A DNA stretch of 64,000 bases, taken from NCBI GenBank assembly GCA_964247055.1, contig OZ176050.1, forward strand, positions 3,410,001-3,474,000. Direction: 5' to 3'. The stretch's first letter is position 1. Each line of letters opens with the position of its first letter. The DNA is from Paragordius varius (Eukaryota; Nematomorpha). Of this stretch, positions 1 to 12,800 are shown in pieces. The notes beneath the pieces are model-generated. The model saw only the letters and a list, made by a program, of their open reading frames with translations, did not search any database and had not been told where the DNA came from. The position numbers were made by a program, and so were the translations under genes.

Positions 1-45
1 GCGCCTGGTGCATTAACCCCCTTCGCCCCTCTAACCAGGCCACTG
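1..45. mobile_element. Right end of a hAT-like MITE in intron 3 of gene copy 1
   Basis: The first 45 bases match the right end of the short inverted-repeat element at 10950-11217, ending in the same GCCACTG terminus. It sits at the same place relative to exon 4 in both gene copies, so the insertion predates the gene duplication. The rest of the element lies left of the window. Confidence 0.6.
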
Positions 46-277
46 AGGTAATTATATGAGTGATATGTAATTTAAATCACTTAGTTTTTAAATCAAACGT
101 ATGAGTCATATTGCATTTTGGACAAATAAAAAATAGATTATCATTTTGAAAGCCTATTTTATTACTATCCAAATTATATCATCTGTTTTTTACAACTAAT
201 TGTATGGACAAATGAGTTTGTTTTATATACAATTTAATGTTTTTGAAAATCTGTTATAACCAAGTTATTAAAAATAG

Positions 278-499
278 GTTGAATTAGGAAAAACATGGCG
301 AGTTTTTCCCCTGAATGAATCATATCCAATGTGTTTTATGAGATACCGAGAAAATGGTGAGGATTGTTTTGAAATGAAAAGCCATTCTTTCAGTTTTTAT
401 GCGGATGCTATTAGAAAGGTACAAATATTACACATAAAAAATTATTATAAATATAATATATCGCTTTTTTATATGATAAAAATAAACAAACAAATTAGG

Positions 500-537
<38 letters not shown>

Positions 538-3278
538 TTCCTGACCTTTTGGGGTAGATATCCTAAAGAGATTTAAAATTTGAATATAAAAATATAAGGC
601 ATTAAGCCGAATTAAAAATATGATTTCTTTGTAGGTGCATAATGCAAAAAAATTTTTAAAAGACGAAGTTGTAAATCTTATCTCAAACTTTTCCGCCGCT
701 TTTATAGTTATAATAAATAATTGACTCTAATAAGCTTTCTGGTTTCATTTTACCAGAAACTTATTTATTGATTTTAAAATTAGCTGTTTAGTTCGATCGT
801 GTTTTGAAGCTGTCCCAATTTAAGACGCTAGCACTTGTAAAAACTGTAAAAAATATAAGCATTTTTATCTAATTCAGGAGAACAATGTTCGACCTAAATA
901 ATTAATATAACTTTCAAAGCAGTTTTTTAGTTATAAGATTGAGCTTTAGAATACAAAACTACCCAAATATGTCATGGAGGACAAATTAATGAAATGAGTC
1001 ATGAGGTGTTATATAAGCTTGTTATCTCAAGAAACTAAAAAAACGTTAAGCAATATAATTAATAATTATTTAGATCCAAGCCCAAAACATTGATGGTACT
1101 GTCCTGGCTAAAGAATTTTATGAAAATTTTTATGTCGTAAAAATTCTTCACTCACAATCTGGTGGCCTAATGACTCTTGATGCTCCACAAACTACAGATA
1201 CTGCTAGCACTATAACACGCTCTTTTCGCAAATTCCTAAGTGTTGAACCTAGTAAATAATACAGTATGAGTAAATATATTGCTGGTTTTCATTGCATAAT
1301 TGCCCGATACCATATACAGCAAAGATAATTATTATTAGCTAATAGCAATAAAAATTGGAAAAATAACTTTAAGCCAATAATATTCCATTTACTATATATA
1401 TACTGGCATTATTTAATAAAACCTAGCAATATATACTTTTACTCATACTGTAAAATCACTCATATCAAAAGCTTATTCGTATTTCATATACTATCCATGT
1501 AAGTCTTTGAAACTAACTTGGATGGCAAAAAGTTTTCCAAATTTTAACTAGAAGTGATCTTACAATACAGATAGAATCAATGACAGAATTAAATGCCATG
1601 CTTTTAAATACAGTTTAGAGTCTTTTTTTTTCTTTTTTTATTAATGAGTAGGGACTTAAATTTTATGGTAAGTATCTTCAAGTGTCATGCTTTTAAAAGG
1701 CCATCATATATGCGAAGGCTACAAAAAACTATTTAGTAATATCCTTTGGCTGTGGTAAAAATTGAATTTTGCACAGATAGGCGTCTTTTTCAAAAAAAGG
1801 TTGTTTTTAATATTATGTTATTATCGGGTTATATTATTTGGGGACCTTAAATTTAGTTATATACCAAAAGAAAATAAACGACCCAAAAAAAATAAATTAA
1901 AATTCTAACAGCCTACGCGATTATTATCTTTGTTTCTTGTTTAGATCAATACTATGATATGAAAGATATTTGCGCCTTTTTGACTGAATCCGATACTTAT
2001 AATCTCTATAATGATGGTGTATTATACAGGTAATATTGCAATCGACATAAATTATGTTACAAAAGGATATTATTTTTTTAAATAATACAACTCATTAAGT
2101 ATTCCACCAATATTTTATACTATGGCAAAAACAATTTAACGTTAAAATTTTTGGCATAAAAAACTTACAAAAATATAAGAGTAAACTTTTTTTTCCAATA
2201 AATAGCGGTGTAAATTTGGTGCGCATCAATAATACAGTGTATGAAGGGATTGCCTCTCGATATTCATCTAGCAGTTTGGAGGAAGTAACAATTCTTAGCG
2301 AATTTACGCCATTCAACCCCGAACTTCTCAAAGACTATGTCAATGATGAAAAAAATGTTGAAATTGCTTTAAATGAGGTCAGGTCGATATTTAATTAAAT
2401 AAAAATTTTAACTTATTTAATTCATTAATAAGCCAAATAAACATTTCATATATATATTTATATATATATATATATGCCGGATAATTTCATTTTCTTGCAC
2501 TTTTATAACCTAAAACCCTTTATCGATTTATTTTGTAAAAAATATTTAATCACTGATTGATAAACTAATTTACCCCGGAAAAATAAATGCTATTTTAATT
2601 TTAAGTGTATTCATTGTGATCACGCGACATATACTTAGTACAAAATATCGTCAAAACCTACATTCTCACAAATGAATATAAAAACAATATTTTAATAAAA
2701 AATACGGTCCTAAACCATTTTGGTCATTATTAAACTAATCAAGAGTGTTAAATGCTAATTAAATACCGATTTAGCGTAATAAATTAAAACTACCTATTAA
2801 TATGGCTTGTTAATTTTGTCAATATAATTTCAAAAATTAATTTGCTATTTTTATATATTTTTCGCTATTTCTTAACACATAAACATTATGTATTTTATTT
2901 TAGGTAACATTTGATGCTGCCGGACCCTATAACTCTCTATCTATCGTCAATCTTTTTAACAATTCTGTAATCAATTTGCAAGCCAGAAAACACAAAAAGG
3001 TATGTTTCCCTCTGTAAAAAATCAAAATATTTATTATAATACAATTCATATAGATTGTGGTCCATCAAAGCAATAGAGGTGTGAAGGTAAGCATTACAAA
3101 AGAGGATGATCAAGTTGATACTACTTTTTACAAAAACTATGTCGTTTTAAACTTCCAAAAATGGGTGGCCAACGTGCCAAGATCTGAGCAAGTATCATTG
3201 AGGGGTCAGGTCATTTTATACAAGAAGAACGCTATAAAGACATGTGATAACACCATTAAAGCAAATACATTTTATTGA
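278..3278 (+). CDS. Unrecognised secreted protein, tandem copy 1 (exons 4-9; 5' end outside window)
   Basis: Six exons read in one continuous frame: 278-418, 1074-1251, 1945-2029, 2206-2377, 2904-2999 and 3054-3278 (stop TGA). Junction phases are 0, 1, 2, 0, 0, all with GT-AG introns. Exon lengths equal those of copy 2 (141, 178, 85, 172, 96), except the last, which is three codons shorter. Four cysteines (in PMCFM, EDCFE, DICAF and KTCDN) and the sequons NES, NNT and NNS are visible; copy 2 shares the cysteines. I recognise no domain. The signal peptide and Pro-rich N-terminus encoded by exons 1-3 of copy 2 must lie left of the window. The visible part has no internal stop, so the copy looks functional. 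Intron 4 is much longer than in copy 2 because of an inserted repeat. A secreted role is inferred from copy 2 only. Confidence 0.8.
500..1015. repeat. Dispersed repeat inserted in intron 4 of copy 1
   Basis: Intron 4 of copy 1 is 655 bp against 141 bp in copy 2. The flanks align, so about 510 bp was inserted after the duplication. It opens with a (TA)n tract (about 502-535). Its part from about 780 to 970 matches 46080-46340 in an intron of the large minus-strand gene, so it is a dispersed family. I could not define its terminal repeats or class. Confidence 0.55.
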
Positions 3279-3379
3279 GATACACTAAAATACTAGGGGC
3301 CTTATAGTTAAATATAAAAATAATCAAAATAAGAATATTATAGCATAATCACATATCCATGGTAATTCAATACATTAAA

Positions 3380-3385
3380 AATAAA
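3380..3385 (+). promoter_or_regulatory. Polyadenylation signal AATAAA of copy 1
   Basis: AATAAA about 100 bp after the stop of copy 1. An equivalent signal sits at the matching place after copy 2 (17238-17248), which supports use. No cleavage site can be read. Confidence 0.45.
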
Positions 3386-3456
3386 TTATGAATGATCTTG
3401 ATAATTTGTCTTGATATTTCATTACTACTGATATTTAAAAAGGTATATTAAATTAT

Positions 3457-3567
3457 GATATGCAGGTAGAATGGGGAAACCAGACTACAACCATGTTAAT
3501 TAGAAGCTAAATTTTTGTTCGAAAGATGATACAAAAAGTTATTATACGTCTAATTTTACATTTGTAA
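3457..3567. other. Segment inverted relative to the 3' flank of copy 2
   Basis: The stretch containing GTAGAAT, ACCATGTTAATT and GTTCGAAAGATGATAC is the reverse complement of 17321-17430, although the flanks on both sides are collinear between the two genes. It is therefore a local inversion of about 110 bp in one copy. Confidence 0.6.
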
Positions 3568-3781
3568 TAGATTTCAACACATATTTTTTTAACTTTACAA
3601 TATAAAATTTATTGTTTGAATAGTGAAATATGATTGTATAACAATATTTTTAGTTCTCATCAAAATAGACCATATGATAACATTTTTCTTGTATACATAG
3701 AAATTATCTTAACAAATTTTTATTATCTACCTTTAAGACTAAAGAACCACAGACATGCTATATAATATGTACGAATATTAA

Positions 3782-5381
3782 CACTTCGATTCGAATCGGG
3801 GATCTAAATACCACACACTATTTTTAAATTGATATTAATAAACTACAGAAAAAAACGGTCCTAATTAATTTATGCTTCCATCCTTTTAAATATTATATAA
3901 ATAACACAATATATCTAAAATTGATATAGAGAAAGCGTTTGACAGGATTCCTAGAGAAACTATTTGGTGGAGTCTCCGTTAGGTGCCAGAAAGTTATATT
4001 AAGTTGTTATAAATAATGTACGAATCACACACCTCCGGCATTAAAAATCCACAAGGTTTATCAGAGCCCTTTTCAATAAAGCATGGAGTCTACCAAGGCT
4101 CATCACTCAGCCTTATTGTTTATAATTTGTATGGACGAGGTAGCCAAGGTTGTTAATGTGAGTTCAGGATGGTACTTAATGTATGCAGATGACATAATCA
4201 TCTTGTCTGATTCATTAATTGAGTTAAAGCGAACGGTAAACAGATGGGTTGTTATGCTGGATCAACATGGTCTGAAAGTAAACAAAGCAAAAACCGAACT
4301 TATTACTTTTGGGGGTCCACAACATAAAATGGTAGTTGATGATAGTTGGGTTCTGAAGGGTAAAGAAAGTTGCAAATATCTGGGAGCTATGTTAAGTGCA
4401 GATGGTTAGTTGACGGATGATATTAATTTAAGAATAAAGAGCAGCTGGGTAAATTGGAAGAAAATTTCGACCCTATTATGCGATCGAAATATTGATGTTA
4501 GAGTGAAAGGTAAGATTTACAGTTCAGTTGTCCAGCACTCAATGATGTATAATTTACAGACGTGGGGTGTCGAAAAATTCGAAGAAAGACATTTTAACGT
4601 GACTGAAATGAAAATGCTCAGAATGATGTGTGGGGTAACAAGAAAGGACAGAATCGAGAATAGATTTATTCGTGGGAGCACAGATATTAAACCAATAGTG
4701 GAAAGAATGTCAAAAAATGGGCTGGTTCGGGCACATTGAAAGGAGAGATTCTAATTATATTGCAAAAATAATAGATGGTTATATAGTTGAGGGAAAACGA
4801 GGACGTGGGCGACCTAAAACAAAATGGATAGATACAGTAAAAAGAGAACTAGCAGAATACGAGCTTAATGCAGAAGAGGCCATAGATAGAGTTTTATGGT
4901 GAGACAGGTTGTATAACATGACCGCTCTCACGAGTGAAAACATGTAATGTAATAATATTAACAATAATCTAAAATTTATTTTTAAAAAAGTTCCATATCA
5001 AACGATTTTGGCAATATTTATTTTTATTTTTAAACATTTCGCAAAATATAGTGATTATTTAATTCTAATGCTAAAATTCAGTTACTTTTTTTATTAAAAT
5101 CACATTTGACATTAATATAAACAGAAAAAAATGGTGTGCATCATTTTTATATTTAGCTTAAACAGACATGATGGATTAATTTTTACCTTTGGGTTTTACC
5201 TCTGAATAACTAATATCAATTTTTGAATGAATTTTTTTTATATTTTGGATAATGTTATATTAGTGCACACTTTTGCTATGGTATCAATTCCTTCCACATT
5301 TTTGTAGCATTTAATTTTAACAGGCCTGGGGATCCAACTACCATAATTAATTAAAGAATTAAATGATGTTGTATCCAAGTT
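3782..5381. mobile_element. piggyBac-like MITE (family M), copy 1, carrying a LINE
   Basis: It starts CACTTCGATTCGAATCGGGG directly after TTAA (3778-3781) and ends with GTATCCAAGT, the reverse complement of the same terminal motif. Its own sequence (3782-3922 and 4967-5381, about 550 bp) matches 52487-53003 and 55378-55947, plus a fragment at 6500-6833. TTAA at the target and short CACTT ends suggest a piggyBac-type MITE. The right TTAA has decayed. The centre is occupied by the RTE-type LINE at 3923-4966. Confidence 0.7.
3923..4966 (+). mobile_element. 5'-truncated RTE-type LINE (reverse transcriptase fragment)
   Basis: Translation gives the C-terminal part of a non-LTR reverse transcriptase. 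IEKAFDRIPRE comes near the start, then YADD (about 4180), then the thumb and C-terminal segment with TEMKMLRMMCGVTRKDRI, a GHIERRD block and RGRGRPKTKW. This layout is typical of RTE/BovB-like LINEs. It is dead: in-frame stops follow the start of the RT region and the YLGAMLSADG motif, and a frameshift lies near 4730. The insertion is clear: ATCTAAAATT is present at 3913-3922 and again at 4967-4976 as a 10-bp target duplication, and the 3' tail is AAT-rich. It lies inside MITE copy 1, so it is younger than that MITE. Confidence 0.85.
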
Positions 5382-5427
5382 GTAATTAAGGAAATAAACT
5401 TCGGGTTAAAACATAGATTATGTATTG

Positions 5428-6112
5428 GGGTTGTGCTGACCAAGTCAAGACCCGGTCTTGATCGAATTATGACCATATCAGTGACTATTTATTTTTGATC
5501 ATGATTTAAAATAACAGCTATTTTCTGAAACTGATAAATATTTTTTGGAAGAGAGATAGTAAGATTATTATGTTTTTTCATTATTTTTTAAAAAATATAA
5601 AATAAATATTGAAATCTGCTTAAGTAAAAATATAAAAACTGTTAAACATGCATCCTTATATCATTATCATTTAAGCATATCCAGTCATTTTGAAAAACAA
5701 AACAATCAAGCACTCTGCAAAATATCCAATGATTCTATATGTGTAAACCAATAAAATGAAAAACCATTTTATAATTGGATATTTTAATAATGAAAGAAAG
5801 TGTAAAACAAACTAGGTATAATTTTATTTGAAAGACCCAGTATTAAAAGCTATGTGTTTGAAGATTTAGAAAGCCACAAATATGTGGCAAAATTTATTTG
5901 AAAATTCTTGATTAAGTTTAATAAAATATATTCGTAAATAATAAATATATAAAAGTATAATACAAACTTTTAAGAAAAAACATGACATTAATAGTGAAAC
6001 GCAAGTGTCGTTTGAACATTATTTTCGCAATCCAATATCGAATGGTAATTACTTAGGAAAAAGTGCTGGGTCTGACCGCACTTTTTTGAAAAAGCAGGCA
6101 AATTCACAACTC
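5428..6112. mobile_element. 685-bp inverted-repeat DNA element with 9-bp target duplication
   Basis: The element begins GGGTTGTG and ends CACAACTC (inverted repeats of 7/8 bp). It is flanked on both sides by TATGTATTG (5419-5427 and 6113-6121). The same site is uninterrupted in the related element at 17443-18406 (near 17870), which acts as the empty site. Nothing inside is coding. A 9-bp duplication would fit a Mutator-like element, but the terminal repeats are too short to be sure. Confidence 0.6.
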
Positions 6113-6499
6113 TATGTATTGGAGCCTAGTTAGGAAAATGTAAAATACGGTGTATTCATGTTATGCATTCTTAACTTCTAAAAATTTTGAAGAAACTACA
6201 AATGATTTTACAATATCTAAATTTTAATAAAACCCATAGAGTATAGCGTGTAAGTCAATTACCTAATAGGGAAAAAAATGATGCAAATAATATATGTCAT
6301 CCGACCGGGGTTCCACAGTTTTACAAAAAAATTAAAATTTTCACGTAAGGTTTTAGCGGTTAGCGGTTCCCAATACATTATTATGTTAGAAATGAGTTCC
6401 AATATGATAAAAACTGGGATGTTGCAGATTTATATAATGTGATACATTTAAATTTATTTAACTTTAACAGTCAAGTGTTCGGTACTAATTTATTTTAAG

Positions 6500-6833
6500 T
6501 CAAGAATTTGGTTTTAAAAAAAGTTCCATATCAAACTAGGACGCCATATTCATTTCACAACTTTTTTTGCAAGAGATCGTGTTTTTAACGAGAAAATTAG
6601 AGTTATTTTTTGTAGAAATCACATAAATTGGTGTAGTCAAAAAAATGTCAAATTTAGAGAATAACATGTCATATTGGCGAAATTTTTATTTCGGGTTATT
6701 TTGATGAAGCCATATAAGTGCAAACTTTTGCAATGACATCCATTATTTCATATTGAAATATTTGATTTTAAACAGTCCTGGCGTTACTTGACACTCTAAT
6801 GTGAATTGATGATCAATGTCTTGTATCCAAGTG
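6500..6833. mobile_element. MITE family M, copy 2 (left part missing)
   Basis: Matches the right two-thirds of the family M element, from AAAGTTCCATATCAAAC to the end motif TTGTATCCAAGTG, followed by TTAC (a decayed TTAA). The left end with CACTTCGATTC is absent. It abuts the truncated hAT-like element on its left. Confidence 0.6.
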
Positions 6834-7299
6834 TTACAAATTTAAAGCATATACATATAATTATAGAAATTTGAATGGGCAAAGGGTTTTTGTTTATATT
6901 AACAATATGGAAAAATCCTGAATTTAAAAATCTCTGGTTCCGTGGCTTATGAATACTCGACGACTTACCTGTCAATTTATGCAAGCTAAAATTATTTTAT
7001 CCATATCATATTTCGAAAATTTGGAAAAAACAATTAAAATGATTCTCAATCATGAGTTGGTTTAATAGCCTACAAAAACTAAATATATATTTTTAGGGTG
7101 AATTTAGAATGTTTAACAATGAGTTGAATTTTACAATGATCAGGTTTAAGTAATAGGGCTTAAATGGTATACATGCGTAGAAATAAAATAAAGATCATCT
7201 TATTATTTTAGTCAATTAGGGAATATATATTGTAAAAAGTAAAAATCCATATTCACTAAAAGTTACGCTAATTTTAATACATTAACTTTAAAATATTTA
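6834..7299. other. Intergenic A+T-rich stretch, nothing identified
   Basis: I see no exon, RNA or repeat structure here beyond simple A+T-rich sequence. Confidence 0.5.
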
Positions 7300-9545
7300 T
7301 CTCGATTGTTGTTGTTGTTTCTAAAATTGATTCCGACTAACTGCAGCATTGAAAATATAACTTCTCCATTCATTGCGATACAAGATCTGGCGTTTGTTCG
7401 GATAATTTTTGGTTGTTTTTTTGAGTATATCCATCCAACCAGTTCTTTTTTCCTCATTTATGAGCATTACGCACTTTCCCTAGCATCATTGACTTTTAAG
7501 TAGGAAATGTGGTTAAAAAGGATAGTTTTTGCCGTATTAGGCTGTCCAGTAGTGACATTTCCGAATTAATTTTATTTAAAATAGTGTTGTTAGTTTTGTC
7601 TGTCCATTTTATTTGGAGAAGTTTTTTCTAAACTCATAATTTGAAAGAATTTATTAGTCGTTCGTCACATTTTTTCAGCGTCCCCCATATAGGAATGTGG
7701 GGAAAACTGTTGCCTTAATATATCTACTTTTGCATTATAGTTTGATGTCATGTGACGTCCAAATCTTGTTGTATTTGAATGTAACTGCTTTTGCAATGGC
7801 AATTCTTCTTTTTATTTCTGGAGTAGAGTTGTTTTCATTGTTTATAATGCTGCCCAAACACGTGTAACTGTTTAACGTTTCATTCTGATTACCATTGATG
7901 ATTGAGTTGGTTGTTTGAGCCGAGTTGATTTGTATTACTTTTGCTTTAAATTGATTTTTAATCCGTATATATCGCATTCAGTTGCAAACAATTTCAGAGC
8001 TTGGGATAATGTGTCTATACTGTCCGCGAAAATAACTGTGTCATCCGCGTAATGAACAGATGTGAGTAAGTTTGCTCCTACGTTGCCATAAGTTTCTGAC
8101 ATGTTTCTTAGTATGCATTCGAGATATTCGTTAAAGAAAATTGGGGATAAAACACAACCTTAATGTAAGACGACTTGCACCTCAGATGAATCAGTTATAC
8201 CGTGAGGTGTAGATACTGCAGCAATGGAATGTAAGTAAATTAAGAATATGACGGTGATTAGATGTGTTAATTTTCCAAGTTGTTTTAGGAATGGTCGTAA
8301 TCTATTGTGATGGATAGAATCAAATGCTTTGAAAAAATCGACAAAGCACATATGCAGTTCTTTGTTAAATTCGTTATGTTTCTCTATTTCCACCTCATAT
8401 TGCATGTCATATTGCATGTCATATGGCATCCTCTTCCTTTTCGAAAATCCTAAATCGCAATCTCGGGGTCAAGAAAGGTATTTAGCAGAACCTGTATTCT
8501 TTTTAGGACTTTGGACACCTGTTTAATGAGCGTTGCGGTTCGATAGTTGTCGCACAGTTCTGGATTACTTTTTTAAAAAATAGGAATCATCATTGATTTA
8601 CACCAATCATCAGGAATTGTTTCGATATCAAATATATTTTGGAATAAATTGTGAGTATGTTGATCGGAATATTCAATAGGGATGTCTCTGTGTCCTCCTA
8701 TTGATTTGCCGATACTAGAGTTTTTATAGCATATTCAACTTCTTCTTTCATTAGTGGGTCTATCTCTTGAATAGGTTCTTTAATAATCTGAGGGTTATTA
8801 TGTATTTAGCCAAAGTTTGCGGATTTCGTCTTTTGCAGTGACGATTGAGTTGTTGTCGTTTCTCATAGGTTCCCTGTAGAAAGTTATTTGTGTGGAATAA
8901 TATTATTTCTATGGGCAAAAATATTTCGGTTATTTTTGGCCTCTGTTTCTAACTTATCGCACAGTTGGTCGTAAAAAATATTTTTGTCCACTCTTGCACT
9001 CTTTTGAAACACTATTTAGTTGTTATTCATCCCATTTGCATTCGATTTTGGAAATTCTACGTTTTACTGCGATCTCAAGACTTTTTGCTCACAATTTCAT
9101 TTTTTGTTGAGTATGTTTTAGAGGCTGTATAAATTCGTCGGCTCTCTGCAAATTGTGTGTATCGCGTACCAAAAAGAATTTAAGTTGTGACAGTTTCAGA
9201 ATTATGATCAAGACAATCGAAACGATTTGATAAAACGGCTTAAAATTGTCGTCGATAGTGTCATTCTATTCTTGTTCTGGTGAGTCTGGATATTTTGGGA
9301 AGTTGTAATTTAATGCAGAGTTTGGCAATCAATAGGTTGTGGTCGCTGTAGCAATGCGATCCCGGCAGGCATTTAACATTATGAAATGAACTTTTATATT
9401 TAACCATACCTAATAGGAAGTCAATATGGTTACGGTATCTTTAACACGGGGAACGCCATGTTTATAAACGTCTTTTAGGTTGTTTAAAAAAGGTGCTAAA
9501 CGAAGAACTGGTTAGCACAGTATTCGATCTATCTCCTCGACACAA
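7300..9545 (-). mobile_element. Degenerate LINE with EN remnant, RT and C-terminal domain
   Basis: On the minus strand the translation, broken by many stops and frameshifts, follows a non-LTR polymerase. There is an endonuclease tail near 9400-9540, the linker with NYNFPKYPDSPE near 9280, an RT block with CFVDFFKAFDSIHHNRL (about 8330), then the NSYTCLGSIINNENN and EIKRRIAIAKA block at 7735-7977. A C-terminal region follows down to about 7330. The 3' end is a short (CAA)n tail near 7305-7317. The layout fits the CR1/RTE-like LINEs common in invertebrates, but I cannot fix the clade. It lies between the two gene copies and is an old, dead copy. Open frames on the plus strand here are antisense shadows. 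Confidence 0.75.
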
Positions 9546-9862
9546 TTATGCTTTGACTCTTAACCCTTACAATTTATATATCACTTAAAGAAACTAACTA
9601 TGAGAAAATTTATGCAATGTCATTACTTAAATAAATATTTGTTACTTATATATATTTATTTAAAGTACATGCTAATTGTCGCTTCTTCTGTTTAAAACTT
9701 TTTATAACAAAAATTTGCCCTTAATTAATCAAAATTACTGGATTCAACTTGAATGTTATATCAGCGATAAATTATTTGTCACCTTCTTTACTAACATATA
9801 AAATAAAATTAAGGATGCCCTATAATTTATTAGTTTTTACTTTATTTTAATTTAAAATAAAA
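9546..9862 (+). promoter_or_regulatory. 5' flank of gene copy 2
   Basis: About 315 bp of A+T-rich sequence between the LINE relic and the first ATG. The promoter must lie here or inside the LINE relic. No TATA box can be singled out in such a base composition. Confidence 0.3.
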
Positions 9863-12800
9863 ATGTACGTTCTATTTGTTGGATTACTATTTACGTTGGT
9901 CCACTGTATCTCTAATCAAGGTAAGATTTTACGCTTTATTCTTACTTTGTCTTATGATTATTTATAATATTAATTAAAAATAATATATACAAAGAACAGT
10001 TGGTATCATGCATATATTTATAACCTATCAAATTTATGCAAACCTAATGTCAAACATAGATCAAAGCCTTCAATAAAAAGACTTTTTCATTGGTTTTTTC
10101 TTTACTAAAAATCAAAACTTAGAAAAAAAATACTTTGTTTAATTATTTTTTTTATGTAAAATTACATCAGTGATATATTATAATTTAAAGATCGTTGCTT
10201 TATTATCAAAAAGGATAGGTCATTTTAAATCTAATAACTCTTATTATTATGTGTGCGCAGATATTTTTTGTATTTGACTCAGCATTTTAGATGTTAACGA
10301 CAGTAGTAAAATATTAGAAAATAATAACAGCTGAAGCTTAAATAAAAAAGACCATTAGTTATCAAATTTAACATCGGTTTGGGTTGCGATCGGAGGATTA
10401 TTAGAAATTTAAAGAAATATTAAGATTTTAAAAAGTATGGCTGTCTTCAAAAAAATATATTTCCTTTAGTTTTTATGTCTGTATTAATGAATCGCATAAA
10501 AATTTTCAAAATCTCCAAATCAATAAATGCGAAGGCGCAGTCTAGTTAAATGTAATTCCTAACTAAGCTCAATTTTTTTGAACGTATAAATATCATTCAG
10601 TTTCTATATATTTATAGAAGTTGCGACTACAACTGCACCACCACCACCTAATCCAATCCAGATTATATCTGATTATTTGGAAAAAACGTAAGTCGTTTCC
10701 ATAAATAATACTTTTATTTATATATTATCATTCAATAAACCAATATTCTATGCATTACACATATAGACGTCATTCTTCTCTAAAAGTCGCCATTGTGAAT
10801 GTAAGTTTAAAAAGTTTTAATTTTAATATGCTATTAACTGATAATTTAAAGACTTATAAATTTTTTGCATTTTAAACGGATATATACTAAAAAGGTAAAA
10901 TGTCAGCTATAGTACAGTCAATACAAACTTCTATTTGATTTGATTAACCCAGAGGCGTGGCTTACATTTCTGGGGCACGGGGCAGGAATTCGTGATGGCA
11001 CCCTCCCCCTCCATGCCACTTTTTGCATTAAAAAAAATAATCAAATCTAAACGGGGTTATGACTTCTCGTAAATGGGTGATTTTTCTAGTACTATTTAAA
11101 ACAATAACTTTTAAATGCCTATTTTTTAAAATAAAATTAGATTTTTTAAATCCGGCGCCCCTTCAAATATGGTGCCTGGTGCATCAGCCTCTCTTCCTCC
11201 TTCTAGCTACGCCACTGAGCTAACGTATAAACCATTAGTTTTTAATTTATGAAAACGTAAGGGTCGCATTCCATTTTGAATAAATCAAAAATAGATTATT
11301 ATTTTGAAAATCAATTTCGTTACTACCCAAATTATGAAATCTGTTTTTTACAACTAATTGTATGGACAATGAGTTTGTTTTATCTGCAATGATTTAATAT
11401 TTTATAAGTTTGCTATAACCAAGTGAATTACAAATAGATTGAATTAGGAAAAACATGGCGATTTTTTCCCGAAAATAAATCCTATCCAATGTGTTTCATG
11501 AGATACCGCGAAAATGGTGAGGATTGTTTTGAAATGAAGACACATTCTTTCAGTTTTTATGCGGATGCCATTAGAAAGGTCATACAAATATTACACATAA
11601 AAAATTATTATTAATATAATATTTTGTTTTTTTATATGATAAAAATTAACAAACATTAAAATAACTTCTTTAACCCAAGAAACTAAAAGCACATTAAGCA
11701 GTATATATATATTATTTAGATCCAAGCCCAAAACATCGATGGTACTGTCCTGGTTAAAGAATTTTATGAAAATTTTAAAGTCGTAAAAATTCTTCACTCA
11801 CAATCTGGTGGCTTAATGACTCTTGATGCTCCACAAACTACAGATACTTCTAGCACTACAACACGCTCTTTTCGCAAATTCTTAAGTGTTGAACCCAGTA
11901 AATATTACAGTATGAGTAAATATATTGCTGGTTTTCATTGCATAATTGCCCCATACCATATGCAGCAAAGATCATTATTATTAGCTAATAGCAGAAATTG
12001 GAAAAATAACTTTATACCAATAATATTCCATTTGCTATATATATACTGGCAATGTTTAATGAAAACCTAGCAATGTATACTTTTACTCATACTGTAAAAT
12101 TACTCATATCAAAAGCTTATTTGTATTTTATATACTATCCATGTAAGTCTTTTAAACTAACACTATCTTTGATGGCAAAATCCTTGTAAATTACCTGATC
12201 TAACAATACAAATAGGAAGTTTAAGATCCAAATTTAAATGCTCTTTTAAATGATATTTTTGCAAAGGGGTAAAAAACCAAATATTATATAGTATCTCTTG
12301 GTTGTGGTAAAAACAGATGTTTTTTTTTTGAAAAAATATTGCTAATATTATATTATTATCAGGACAAACTAGTCGAGCTAAAAATTCGTTTTATAGCAAA
12401 AGAAAATTTAAGACGACCCGAAAAAAATAAATTTGCTTCTATATTTAATGTACATTTGTCGCTATATTTTTTCAAAAATTTTAGATTATGATATAAAATA
12501 GCTTTTAAGAATAGTAAATCATTATATTATTATAATAGTACTGGTACAAGACAGTTTACCTAAAAGTGTGATTTCTGTCTATAAAATTTTATAAAAGCTA
12601 AAAATTTAAAAATATTATTCGCTTAGAATTTATTTAATAGATCAATTATTTATTGATCATTTATAGGGGCATATTTTAGACAATGATGAAATTTTAATAT
12701 TTTAATATTTAACTAAGATTGATCACAAAATACAAACATAGTTTTCATTTAAAATATTCATTCAATGATGATACTATTATCTTTGATTTTTTATGTTTAG

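Larger units (their letters stand above)
3568..6500. mobile_element. hAT-like non-autonomous element, copy 1, interrupted by later insertions
   Basis: Pieces at about 3570-3781, 5382-5427 and 6113-6500 align in order with the inside of the better-preserved element at 17443-18406. Shared landmarks include the CTACCTTTAAGAC region, GAAATAAACTT, and the GTAATGCATTCTT to CAGTCAAGT stretch. It was split first by a MITE (with a LINE inside) and by a second short inverted-repeat element. Its right end is replaced by another MITE fragment. It has no coding capacity. The hAT assignment rests on the terminal CAG..GCTTCGA motif in other copies. Confidence 0.55.

Noticed and set aside
7306-7503. Plus-strand 65-codon frame
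   Set aside because: Antisense to the 3' end of the LINE at 7300-9545.
11898-12070. Continuation of exon 5 of copy 2 into an open frame to 12070
   Set aside because: Copy 1 has a stop just after the shared GTAAAT donor, and splicing there joins exon 6 in frame in both copies.
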